A stretch of DNA of 64,000 nucleotides from JAJDYQ01 sp965214035 (lineage in GTDB: Bacteria; Pseudomonadota; Gammaproteobacteria; JAJDYQ01). A model generated the notes under the pieces. That model was not told the DNA's origin. It saw only the letters and a program-made list of their open reading frames with translations, and searched no databases. Below are positions 1-7,723 of this stretch, piece after piece. Made by a program: the position numbers and the translations under genes. Location of the stretch: assembly GCA_965214035.1 (NCBI GenBank), contig OZ243932.1, positions 868,001-932,000 of the forward strand, read 5' to 3'. How positions within the stretch are numbered: position 1 is the first letter of the stretch; each line of letters starts with the position of its first letter.

Positions 1-43
1 TCCGCGGAATCTGCCCGCTTTAAACAATTTCAGGAGTGCGCCT

Positions 44-181
44 ATGCGTAAGTTCTATTTTATTTTAATGGCCCTGTTTCTGACTGCCGGCATGCCCATA
101 CTCCATGCAGAAGATAGTGCGGACAAGTCCAGCGATGAAGAAACCGAGAGTGAGGAAGAAGCCGAGCCTGAGTGCGATTAA
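44..181 (+). CDS. Small secreted acidic peptide (45 aa)
   Basis: The ATG at 44 is preceded by a good Shine-Dalgarno (AGGAG at 32-36). The 45-residue product has a basic start (MRK), a hydrophobic run of about 15 residues and a plausible signal-peptidase site after MPILHA. The remaining mature peptide of about 23 residues is almost entirely Asp, Glu and Ser and ends in ECD, with a single Cys. No family is recognised. It lies about 140 bp upstream of a secreted rhodanese-like gene on the same strand, so a periplasmic role is plausible, but this is inference. It could also be an acidic metal- or protein-binding peptide. Confidence 0.55.
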   Translation: MRKFYFILMALFLTAGMPILHAEDSADKSSDEETESEEEAEPECD

Positions 182-324
182 GTATCAAAGCACAAACTTC
201 AAGAATTCTTATTCCGGGCTGTGGTCAACAGACCGGTGGGAATGCCATAATCCTGCGGATTATTGAATGACAATTTTTTAACGACCCATTTTAGACAGAA
301 ATGTCCTTAGGAGGGAATAAGTCT

Positions 325-981
325 ATGAAATTAACTAAAACACTGGCGTCTGGCGCCGTTATTATTGGTCTGGTTCTGTCTGGTTCTGCCTCAGCCCAGG
401 AACTGGCGGTAGGCATCACGCCGACTGAAGACTCTTTCACTGTCAAGCATAACGGCAGAAACCATAAAATCATGCGCGATCAAAACGAGAAGGCAACTGT
501 TATTCCGGCCTTTGCTAAAACATCACGCAAGTGCCCCCCTTTCTGCATCCAGCCTTCAGTTCTGGCTCCCGGTGTAGAGACAATCGGTGAAGTTGAGGTC
601 ATCAAATATGCTGTTCAGATGTCTGATGGCGATGACAGTATCATTCTGGTTGACTCCCGCACACCGGATTGGGTGGCTAAAGGTACTATCCCTTCGGCTA
701 AAAATCTGCCTTGGACCAAGCTGAATCCGGCTAAAGGTGCTGACCCTATTTCTATTGGTGAGATCATGGAAGACGAGTTTGGGGCAACCCAGCAGGAAGG
801 TCTGTGGGACTTCTCTAACGCCAAAACTGCTGTCATGTTCTGCAATGGTATGTGGTGTGGTCAGTCCCCAAATAATATCAAGAACCTGCTGAGATTTGGT
901 TATCCGGCCCATAAGATCAAGTGGTACCGTGGTGGTATGCAGGATTGGGCCATCCTCGGCCTGACTACTGCCAAGCCTTAA
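325..981 (+). CDS. Periplasmic rhodanese-like domain protein
   Basis: A 218-residue exported protein. I chose the ATG at 325 rather than 301 because a strong ribosome site (AGGAGGG, 309-315) lies just upstream and the sequence then begins with a classical signal peptide (MKLTKTLASGA... ending SASAQE). The C-terminal half is a rhodanese fold: VDSRTPDW early in the domain, and an active-site loop CNGMWCGQS around residue 173, where rhodaneses carry the persulfide-forming Cys. The loop has two Cys and is atypical. The N-terminal part has a further CPPFC motif near residues 64-68. It probably handles sulfane sulfur or a redox partner in the periplasm; the substrate is unknown. A terminator follows. 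Confidence 0.82.
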   Translation: MKLTKTLASGAVIIGLVLSGSASAQELAVGITPTEDSFTVKHNGRNHKIMRDQNEKATVIPAFAKTSRKCPPFCIQPSVLAPGVETIGEVEVIKYAVQMSDGDDSIILVDSRTPDWVAKGTIPSAKNLPWTKLNPAKGADPISIGEIMEDEFGATQQEGLWDFSNAKTAVMFCNGMWCGQSPNNIKNLLRFGYPAHKIKWYRGGMQDWAILGLTTAKP

Positions 982-1057
982 TATGCTTAAGGTCTGAGAA
1001 GTAAAGCCGGGCAGTTAACGGCTTTTCTTCCCGCTGATTATTCAGGCTGAAATAGAG

Positions 1058-1084
1058 AGGCGGTAATTGTTTACCGCCTTTTTT
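1058..1084 (+). terminator. Rho-independent terminator
   Basis: A 9-bp perfect stem AGGCGGTAA / TTACCGCCT with a 4-nt loop is followed by a T run (1079-1084). It sits about 80 bp after the rhodanese gene and is likely its terminator. Confidence 0.85.
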
Positions 1085-1430
1085 ATCTGGGGTCTGTCAG
1101 TACGAATGAGGATCCATCATCCAGCAACCTTATACGTTTTCAAAATATATGAACCTACCTCAAAATCAAATTATTTTCAGAGTAGTATATCGTTGCTTGC
1201 ATAAATAAGCTGACAGGTGAAAGCCGGGATCGTATTAAGCACTACTTGCCCTCCCACAAGAACCGTTCGCAAATCGGTTCCTGTCAGAAAAGTTCTTGAG
1301 GCTGTCTTGGGGATTTTGGGCACAGGTACATAATGACACATGCTGTCACAGTACCACTTCAACTATAAAACAGTACACACCGATGCTTTTGGATGAAGCT
1401 CTGACGCGGTTGTGGCGGGTCACTATCTTC
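1085..1430. other. Intergenic region, no gene seen
   Basis: No convincing reading frame or RNA is visible. A possible sigma-70-type promoter (TTGGGG at 1307, 16-bp spacer, CATAAT at 1329) points toward the thioredoxin-like gene. The perfect inverted repeat AACCG(TTCGCAAAT)CGGTT lies at 1261-1279. Confidence 0.4.
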
Positions 1431-2006
1431 ATGAAAGCGTCATACAAGACGGCACTGCTCTATGGTGCTGTTGCCTTGATATCCATGGTCGCGGGAGTGC
1501 TGGCTGCACAATGGCTGCAAGGCGATAAAAGCACCCCGATACAGACAGAGCGGCAGGTTGGCATACCTGAAATCAGACCCGACTTCAGCTTGAACAGTCT
1601 TGAAGGCGACAGACGCAGCCTGAGCGAATGGGACGGCAACATTATCCTGCTCAACTTCTGGGCAACCTGGTGCCCTCCCTGCCGCAAGGAAATGCCGGAT
1701 TTTATTGAGCTGCGCGAACAACTCGAAGGCGAGCCGTTGGAAATTATCGATGTAGCCATTGATCAGGCCGAACCCGTACAGGATTTTGTTGATGAAATTG
1801 GCGTGGAATACCCGATCCTGCTTGCTGAACTGGAAGGGCTGACCATCATGCGGGAGTATGGCAACCAACTGACAACCCTGCCCTATACCGCTGTCATTGA
1901 CCGGAATCAGAGGATCATCAAAACCTTCCGCACCGAGGTCACCAAAGAAGATGTGCTTGAGGCTATACAGCCGTTGCTTTCTGATTCGGTGGTTGTGGCG
2001 CGTTGA
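1431..2006 (+). CDS. TlpA-like membrane-anchored thioredoxin-fold protein
   Basis: A 191-residue protein with an N-terminal signal anchor (about residues 8-27) and a periplasmic redoxin domain. The active site WCPPC has its Cys residues at 81 and 84, in the family context NFWATWCPPCRKEMP. The cis-Pro segment is the later TLPYTAVID. Proteins of this TlpA/ResA/CcmG type reduce disulfides in the periplasm, often for cytochrome c maturation; no cytochrome genes are nearby, so the partner is unknown. The open frame extends upstream to 1296, but the extra residues are low-complexity. The ATG at 1431 places the membrane anchor correctly, although its ribosome site is weak. Confidence 0.85.
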   Translation: MKASYKTALLYGAVALISMVAGVLAAQWLQGDKSTPIQTERQVGIPEIRPDFSLNSLEGDRRSLSEWDGNIILLNFWATWCPPCRKEMPDFIELREQLEGEPLEIIDVAIDQAEPVQDFVDEIGVEYPILLAELEGLTIMREYGNQLTTLPYTAVIDRNQRIIKTFRTEVTKEDVLEAIQPLLSDSVVVAR

Positions 2007-2390
2007 AGGGCAGTGACGGGATTCTAAATAAGCCTCGCTTGTCAGGTAGCAGGAAGGCGCTGCCGGGGTAGTGTTTGCTGTGAAACGGTATCTAACGCTA
2101 ATCCAGATTTAAGTAGTTTTCTTCGCTCCTGAGAGAGTAATTCAATCGCCGTAAGCGCTCTTGAGTCAGGTTCAAAAAGGGAGATTTCATTTTCTTGTTT
2201 TCCAGAATTCAGGCAACATCAAATATTTTGATAAAACAAAAAGCGTCGTTAAATCAATAGTATCAATATATTTTAATGCTAAAAAGAGCTAAAATAATGA
2301 TAGCGAAAAGCTGTATCATTTATCCGCATTTTGTGATAGATTAGGATGTCTATTGATAGTTATGTGTAATATGAAGAATATGGCTTAATA
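2007..2390. other. AT-rich intergenic region, nothing recognised
   Basis: This stretch lies between the thioredoxin-like gene and the interrupted HrgA-like gene. It becomes distinctly AT-rich after about 2200, matching the composition of the HrgA-like gene rather than the upstream genes. The accessory segment may therefore begin near 2200. No reading frame or RNA is supported. Confidence 0.4.
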
Positions 2391-2394
2391 ATGA

Positions 2395-2402
2395 AAAAAA
2401 TC
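2395..2402. repeat. Target-site duplication, left copy
   Basis: The 8-bp sequence AAAAAATC immediately left of the IS256-family element is repeated exactly at 3715-3722 on its right. An 8-bp duplication is the usual size for this family. Confidence 0.85.
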
Positions 2403-3714
2403 GGTAGCGTTCATAATTTTGTGTCATTGACTTAAACTGATATGAACTGATTTGATTAAGGAGATGATAGATGAAAACCCACATTGGCTTTGATATGGAA
2501 GCGGCTATCAAGGATTTGCGCGAAGGCAAAGACCTCGGTGGCAAGGATGGCATTTTTACCCCGCTCATCAAGCAATTAACCGAGGCCGCCATGCAGGCCG
2601 AGCTGGAAGAACACCTGGCAGCCGAGGCGGCTCCGAACCGTAAAAACGGCAGCAGCACAAAAACCATGAAAACCCCGACCGGGGAGTTTGAGCTGAAAAC
2701 CCCGCGTGACCGAGCCAGCACCTTTGAACCCCGGATGGTCAAAAAGCACCAAACCCACCTGACTGATGAACTCCAGCGCAAGGTGATGGGCCTGTTTGCA
2801 CTGGGTAACAGCTATCAGGATATCCGCACTCACATTGCCGATATGTACGACATCTCGCTGTCCAACGGGACGATCAGCACGGTCACCGACAAGCTGTTAC
2901 CCGAGTTACAGGCTTGGCGTGAGCGCGACCTCGAAGCCGTCTATCCGATTGTCTGGCTGGATGCTATCCATTACAAAATCAAGGAAAATGGCCGTTATCT
3001 GAACAAGGCAGTTTACACCATTTTGGGACTGAACATGGAGGGCAAGAAAGAACTCCTGGGTCTGTATCTGTCCGACTCCGAAGGTGCCCACCATTGGCTG
3101 AGCGTGCTGACCAACCTGCATAACCGAGGGGTCAAGGACATCCTGATCGTCTGTGTGGATGGACTCAAGGGCTTCCCTGAGGCCATTCACAGCATTTATC
3201 CTGACACCGAGATACAACATTGCGTCATCCATCAAATCCGCCATTCCATGAAGTATGTGGCCTCGAAAAATCAATCCGCGTTTATGGCAGACCTCAAATG
3301 TGTTTACAAGGCCGCAACCCTCAATGCCGCCGAGATCGCCCTGCATGAGTTGGAGGACAAATGGGGAGACAAGTATCCCCTGGTCATCCAGTCCTGGCGC
3401 CGCAAGTGGCCCACGCTATCGGCCTACTTCAAGTACCCCGATTATGTGCGCACCGCGATTTACACCACCAATGCGGTAGAAGCCGTCCATCGACAGTTCC
3501 GCAAACTGACCAAAACCAAAGGGGGCTTTGCCAATGAAAGCAGCTTGCTCAAGTTGCTCTATGCCGGCATACTCAAGGCCTCGGAGCGCTGGACACATCC
3601 GGTACAAAATTGGAACTTGACGCTCTCGCAATTAACCCTTCACTTTGAGGGGCGACTCGACGATTACATTGCTTTGTAAATGTAAATGGCTGACACAGAA
3701 TTTTGAACACCCTC
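2403..3714 (+). mobile_element. IS256-family insertion sequence, intact, 1312 bp
   Basis: The element is bounded by imperfect inverted repeats. The left end has GCGTTCATAATTTTGTGTCA (2407-2426). The right end, read in reverse, has GTGTTCAAAATTCTGTGTCA, with 3 mismatches in 20. A perfect 8-bp duplication, AAAAAATC, flanks the element. It carries one intact transposase. The clean duplication and uninterrupted frame indicate a recent insertion. It sits inside the start of the HrgA-like gene. Confidence 0.9.
2471..3679 (+). CDS. IS256-family transposase (mutator type)
   Basis: A 402-residue DDE transposase, full length for the family. The catalytic acidic residues are recognisable: Asp in IVWLDAIHYKI, Asp in IVCVDGLKGFPEA and Glu in YTTNAVEAVHRQFRK. 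The C-terminal region shows the usual NWNLTLSQLTLHFEGRLD tail. Its ribosome site (AAGGAG, 2459-2464) is well placed before the ATG. It should catalyse cut-or-copy movement of the surrounding 1312-bp element. The second IS256-family element in this window, at 44.6 kb, is a different and divergent element. Confidence 0.95.
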   Translation: MKTHIGFDMEAAIKDLREGKDLGGKDGIFTPLIKQLTEAAMQAELEEHLAAEAAPNRKNGSSTKTMKTPTGEFELKTPRDRASTFEPRMVKKHQTHLTDELQRKVMGLFALGNSYQDIRTHIADMYDISLSNGTISTVTDKLLPELQAWRERDLEAVYPIVWLDAIHYKIKENGRYLNKAVYTILGLNMEGKKELLGLYLSDSEGAHHWLSVLTNLHNRGVKDILIVCVDGLKGFPEAIHSIYPDTEIQHCVIHQIRHSMKYVASKNQSAFMADLKCVYKAATLNAAEIALHELEDKWGDKYPLVIQSWRRKWPTLSAYFKYPDYVRTAIYTTNAVEAVHRQFRKLTKTKGGFANESSLLKLLYAGILKASERWTHPVQNWNLTLSQLTLHFEGRLDDYIAL

Positions 3715-4685
3715 AAAAAATCACAAAAATCACAATTAAAGAAGCAATATTGCAAATTCTTGAGAATGAACCAAGGGCTATGACCTATACGGAAGTTTAC
3801 GATTCAATTTTTCAGAAAAAACTCTACGACTTTAAAGAAGCTAAAACTCCCAAAGACACAATAAGCGCTCAATTAGGTGAATTTATTAGGCATAATGATT
3901 CGCGTGTTAAAAGGGTAACTAAAAAAGGAGGGTTTGTTTATTATCTTGCAAAGTATGAAGCGCGAATAGATTTAGACTCAATTCCAGATATTGAAACCCA
4001 AAAGGGAGTTAGTCAACATAAAACTTATCAAGAAAGAGACCTTCATATACTACTCAGTACCTATTTGCATAGCCAAAGTATATATTCGAAAACAATTTTT
4101 CATGAGAAGTCCACAAATAAAGATAAGCAACAAAAATGGGTTCATCCGGATATGGTGGGAGTTCAATTTACAGATATTAATCAAAAAAATGCTAAAAAAT
4201 TGTTGAAAATTACAAACCAAAGCGATGCTTATAAACTTACTTCATACGAACTAAAAAGAACAATAAATAGTGACTATGAATTAAAAGAAGGATACTTTCA
4301 AGCAGTTTCAAATTCTAGTTGGGCGAACTATGGTTATTTGGTAGCTTATGAAATCAATAGTAATTTAGTTGACGAGATTGAAAGATTGAATCAATCATTT
4401 GGTATTGGGGTAATTGAATTAAACTTCAATCCATTTGAAAGTAAAATACTATTTCCATCGAAACACAATGAGGTTGACTTTACTACAATTAATAAATTAT
4501 GCAAGCTGAACAAAGAGTTTGATAAATTAATTGAACAAATTGAAAAATCACTTACAGCCCCAGATAATTATACTTCAGCGGTTATGGCAGAGTTTTTAAA
4601 GTATTGTGATAACTACATGATCAAAGATACTGACATAGAAAAGTATTGTAATGAGAAAAATATCCCAACAAAAGATTCCACATAA
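3645..4685 (+). pseudogene. HrgA-like (COG2958) protein, 5' end displaced by IS256 insertion
   Basis: Removing the IS and one 8-bp duplication joins the ATG at 2391 (codons M-K-K-I) in frame to 3723, restoring a protein of about 324 residues starting MKKITKITIKEAILQ. The N-terminal ~75 residues look like a HARE-HTH/HB1 DNA-associated domain (EPRAMTYTEVYDSIF). The C-terminal part contains HPDMVGV followed by SYELKRTI, resembling a D...ExK nuclease core, and GYFQAVSNSSWANYGYL, typical of the HrgA family linked to restriction-modification systems. Today the frame opens at 3645 inside the IS, adding 24-26 foreign residues, so a chimeric product is possible. The gene is AT-rich compared with the chromosome backbone, and its stop lies inside an attC site. 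Confidence 0.75.
3715..3722. repeat. Target-site duplication, right copy
   Basis: AAAAAATC, identical to 2395-2402, abuts the right end of the IS256-family element. Confidence 0.85.
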
Positions 4686-4737
4686 CAAGTTAAGACAAAG
4701 GACGCGCAAAGCGCGCCTCTGCTTAAGGCGTTATGTG
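4681..4737 (+). other. Integron attC recombination site
   Basis: The 5' core CATAAC and 3' core GTTATG flank an imperfect palindrome of about 57 bp. Its inner arms are TTAAGACAAAGGACGCGC and GCGCGCCTCTGCTTAA around an AAA loop, with an unpaired A in one arm, as in folded attC sites. The TAACAAG...GGCGTTATG layout matches known cassette sites in the forward orientation. This makes the HrgA-like gene the cargo of a gene cassette, with the next cassette beginning here. Folding was done by eye only. Confidence 0.72.
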
Positions 4738-4767
4738 CTCTCTCAACATTTAAGGTAAACTTCAAGG

Positions 4768-5577
4768 ATGATAAAAGAAATACTTTATACAGCGGCAAAT
4801 TCATTGGCTCCAATCGCCATTGTTGGAATAATTGCATTTTTAAGTTGGGATGTTGCAGTAGATAAATTTCTTTACCCTAGAATTAAGAATGAATTGATTT
4901 CAGAAAAATATTTAAGAGAAGAGTTTCGGGAAGGAAAATTTATTGTAATTGAGAAAGAAAAGTCATTTTCTGACAATCATAGACTCAGTGCAGACACTGC
5001 AAGAGAACTCATTAATGGGGTTCTAGTAACTGAAGCTGAAGCAAGCTCAAGAAACTTGGATATATTAAATAGAGTTTCTAAAATCAATTCCGAAATAGAT
5101 TTACTCGAAAAAAAGAAATTTGCAGAATTTGCAATTTTAGAAAGCAGAGTTACAACCCTTTCCAGTGAGCTGGATATATTGAAAGCGAAAGAGCTAGGAA
5201 CTATAGAGATAACAGTTTATCACTCTGATAACGATAGCGAAGAAGACACTATAATTCTGAACAAACGTAATAACACAATCTCCAACCTAATTGAAAATAA
5301 TGAATATTACATAGTAAGAAGTCTTAACGGAAATGAGTTGAAGTTAAAAACAAGAATCCAAGACTTAAATGTTGATGGGCAAGAAGTTTCTACAGCTATC
5401 GCTCGTCTTTATGTTGAGGATTATCACAAACTTTTTGAATCTGAAAAAGCACTTGGCATAGGAAAAGCAAGAATCACTTTAGAGCAATCCGCACAACAAG
5501 TAAATCCAGGTGACGCCTACGGCACACCTATGAATGAAGCGTTAGAAAAAATATCACCATTAGAAAGGACATACTAA
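4768..5577 (+). CDS. Hypothetical membrane-anchored coiled-coil protein
   Basis: A 269-residue protein of unrecognised family. One hydrophobic segment (residues about 8-30, APIAIVGIIAFLSWDVAV) suggests an N-terminal membrane anchor. It is followed by a charged segment and a probable coiled coil at about residues 85-140 (SEIDLLEKKKFAEF, LSSELDILKAKELG). The C-terminal 100 residues look globular. It starts 31 bp after an attC site and ends 2 bp before the nuclease-like gene, so the two may be one cassette operon. Composition is AT-rich, like other cassette cargo in this window. No function can be assigned. Confidence 0.6.
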   Translation: MIKEILYTAANSLAPIAIVGIIAFLSWDVAVDKFLYPRIKNELISEKYLREEFREGKFIVIEKEKSFSDNHRLSADTARELINGVLVTEAEASSRNLDILNRVSKINSEIDLLEKKKFAEFAILESRVTTLSSELDILKAKELGTIEITVYHSDNDSEEDTIILNKRNNTISNLIENNEYYIVRSLNGNELKLKTRIQDLNVDGQEVSTAIARLYVEDYHKLFESEKALGIGKARITLEQSAQQVNPGDAYGTPMNEALEKISPLERTY

Positions 5578-5579
5578 AA

Positions 5580-5843
5580 ATGAATAGAGAAAAGTTTATT
5601 CAAATAGCAGGGGGAGTTCATACCAGCACGAAGTATTATTCGAGCTGGTCAGGAAGCGAAAAGGCAGAGCATTTTTGGAATTTCTTTGACGATAATCCTG
5701 ACGAATATATTCACTCTGTATACGCGGGGGTAACAGTAGATATACTTCGCCGCAAAAGAATGTATAGCATCGAGCATATTATTCCAAAATCATTTCTTAA
5801 AAAATATCGCGGATTCAACTCGCAAGTGCAATCTGTAGTTTGA
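5580..5843 (+). pseudogene. HNH/endonuclease I-like gene, truncated by IS30
   Basis: The native sequence runs from the ATG at 5580 to about 5811, giving roughly 77 residues. It contains YSIEHIIPKSFL, resembling the first His-bearing motif of His-Me finger (HNH or EndA-type) nucleases. The protein is cut there by the end of the IS30-family element, and the last ~11 codons come from the IS terminus. A GGA ribosome site lies upstream, and the gene follows the membrane coiled-coil gene by 2 bp. With the second half of the active site lost, the product should be inactive. Confidence 0.6.
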
Positions 5844-6880
5844 TTCCTGAAAATACCTCATTAGGCGTTTTAATGCCAAGACATTTTTCAGGTCGATTAT
5901 TCAGTCTATTCATGGCTGGCTCAATTTCTCTGCGGGTAATGGTTGTCAACTCACCCCCCCTTTGGAAAGTACTGTCGGATGAGTCCATTGGTATTTTCAT
6001 TCAGGCCCCGCTCCCATGAAGCATAAGGATGGGCAAAGTAAAACCGGGCGTTGAGTGTATCGGCGATATGTTGGTGACCGGCAAACTCCTTACCGTTATC
6101 GGAGGTCCGTGTGATGACCCTGTCGGACCATGGCGCCAGAAGATCGATGATGGCATCCGTGACGCATTGGGCTGTGTTACGTTGGACCTTTTTGATCAAG
6201 GTGAAACGGGATTTTCGCTCGGTCAGGGAGACTAGGGTTTGTCGGTGGTTTTTACCGATCAGGGTATCGAGTTCCCCGTCGCCGATACGTGAACGGGTAT
6301 CAACGATTCCGGGGCGCTGGTCAATGCTGACACGACCGACAAGCTGACCCCGGCGATTGTAGCTGCCATCGCGTTTACGGCGCTGCTTTTGGCAGCGCAG
6401 ATGACGATACAGATGCCCCCCTCATGCTTGTCCCGCACAATGTATTGGTCGATCCATTCATGACGGACCGACCGGTTCCTGTGTGCTTTGAGCCACAGGC
6501 TGATTTGCTCTGCACTCCAGTCAAGCTCCAGCAGGTGTCGTACATGACCCCGGGTCGTCTCGGTCAACCGGTAGCGCACTTTGGCCTGTCGGCGCTTGTC
6601 ACTCAGGCGTTGAGCCTGTTCAGGGCGATAACCACGAAGGCCCGTGTTGCGCTGAAGCTCACGGCTAATGGTGGATCGACTTCGACCTGACATCATGGCT
6701 ATCCCGGATTGGTTATGGCCGGCTTTCTTCAGGGCATAAATCCGGTATCGTTGTTCCTGGGTAAGCTGTTTGTATCTCATCGTGCTCCTCTTTCCTGGCA
6801 GAATGGGAAAGCTGTGAATCATACAGCAGCTTACCCTATCGCCAACTCGTCAAGAGTTGCACTTACAAGTTGAATTCAGG
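5808..6880 (-). mobile_element. IS30-family element, copy 1
   Basis: Terminal inverted repeats are ATTCAACTCGCAAGTGCAA (5813-5831) and, read in reverse, ATTCAACTTGTAAGTGCAA (6857-6875), with 3 mismatches. Comparison with copy 2 (11.5-13.0 kb) and the fragment at 40.1 kb shows shared sequence reaching ACCTGAATTC at the transposase-start end and CGCGGATTC at the other. The element lies in reverse orientation and truncates an HNH-like gene. Its transposase frame is broken. Confidence 0.85.
5815..6780 (-). pseudogene. IS30-family transposase, frameshifted
   Basis: The start is ATG at 6780 after AAAGAGGAGCACG. The N-terminal HTH region (MRYKQLTQEQRYRIYALKK, then GRSRSTISRELQRN) is in one frame until a C6 tract at 6416-6421 (G6 on the coding strand). 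The catalytic part then continues one frame off, through DTLIGKNHRQTLVSLTERKS, TSDNGKEFAGH and the GLNENTNGLIRQYFP segment. A second G7 tract (5954-5960) shifts it again before the terminal NRLNNRPEKCLG. Each break needs a one-base correction. Copy 2 shares the first G6 break, so programmed frameshifting there cannot be excluded, but decay is the simpler reading. Confidence 0.75.
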
Positions 6881-6911
6881 TATCTTTCAAGAAAGCAGGA
6901 AGATTTTGAGA

Positions 6912-7577
6912 TAGGTTCATGGAAAGAATCCATATTGCCCTCGCCGTCGGTGACTTGGACGATGCCATCGTAGATATTGGAGGTCGTCTTGGTGTTGCAC
7001 CTTGCGTGGTAGTGCCGGATGCCTACGCATTGTTTCGAACCACTTCGGTCAATCTTTCGCTCACCGTGAATACGGAGCAGGCCGGCCAGCTTCGCCATCT
7101 CGGTATTGAGGACTCCAGAGCAAAAGCCTTTGTGACCGAATCGGGCCCAGACGGTTTTATATGGGAGCGGTTCACGGCCGAACAGCAGGCTGACGAGATC
7201 AACACCTACTGGCCACAGGCGAACTATACACCGGACAAGCCCTGTAGGTTCATGGAAAGAATCCATATTGCCCTCGCCTTCGGTGACTTGGACGATGCCA
7301 TCGTAGATATTGGAGGTCGTCTTGGTGTTGCACCTTGCGTGGTAGTGCCGGATGCCTACGCATTGTTTCGAACCACTTCGGTCAATCTTTCGCTCACCGT
7401 GAATACGGAGCAGGCCGGCCAGCTTCGCCATCTCGGTATTGAGGACTCCAGAGCAAAAGCCTTTGCGACCGAATCGGGCCCAGACGGTTTTATATGGGAG
7501 CGGTTCACGGCCGAACAGCAGGCTGACGAGATCAACACCTACTGGCCACAGGCGAACTATACACCGGACAAGCCCTG
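6912..7577 (+). repeat. Perfect-length tandem duplication, 2 x 333 bp
   Basis: Unit 1 is 6912-7244 and unit 2 is 7245-7577. They differ at only two visible positions: GTC/TTC (Val/Phe) early on, and GTG/GCG (Val/Ala) around 7132/7465. The junction CCCTG|TAGGTTCATG removed the first unit's TGA stop and joined the two copies in frame. The unit length is 111 codons exactly. Confidence 0.95.
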
Positions 7578-7578
7578 A
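6919..7578 (+). CDS. VOC-like protein, tandem duplicated and fused (219 aa)
   Basis: Each half (about 108 residues) starts MERIHIALA(V/F)GDLDDAIV and contains LGVAPCVVVPDAYALFRT, then LRHLGIEDSRAKAF and a WERFTAEQQADEINTYWP tail. The pattern resembles small vicinal-oxygen-chelate (glyoxalase/dioxygenase-fold) proteins, in which two such modules pair to form a metal site. The duplication therefore produces a covalent two-module protein from what was probably a one-module gene. The substrate is unknown. The gene starts about 40 bp beyond IS30 copy 1 with no clear ribosome site, so expression may depend on the IS end or an upstream promoter. Confidence 0.7.
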   Translation: MERIHIALAVGDLDDAIVDIGGRLGVAPCVVVPDAYALFRTTSVNLSLTVNTEQAGQLRHLGIEDSRAKAFVTESGPDGFIWERFTAEQQADEINTYWPQANYTPDKPCRFMERIHIALAFGDLDDAIVDIGGRLGVAPCVVVPDAYALFRTTSVNLSLTVNTEQAGQLRHLGIEDSRAKAFATESGPDGFIWERFTAEQQADEINTYWPQANYTPDKP

Positions 7579-7723
7579 ATGCCGGGACATAAACTGCGTC
7601 GTGAGATGCGTAGCAAGCCAGTCTTACAGGAGGTTGCATTTCTATTGCCCCTTCCTGCTACTGATGTATGACTGACCACAAATCAGGTAATATTTCTTCC
7701 CGTATTACTCCACCCCAATATCA

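Noticed and set aside
6850..7590. 246-aa reverse-strand frame over the VOC-like duplication
   Set aside because: It is the antisense of a duplicated coding sequence. The forward frame has recognisable motifs and a stop-removal junction that makes sense only on the forward strand.
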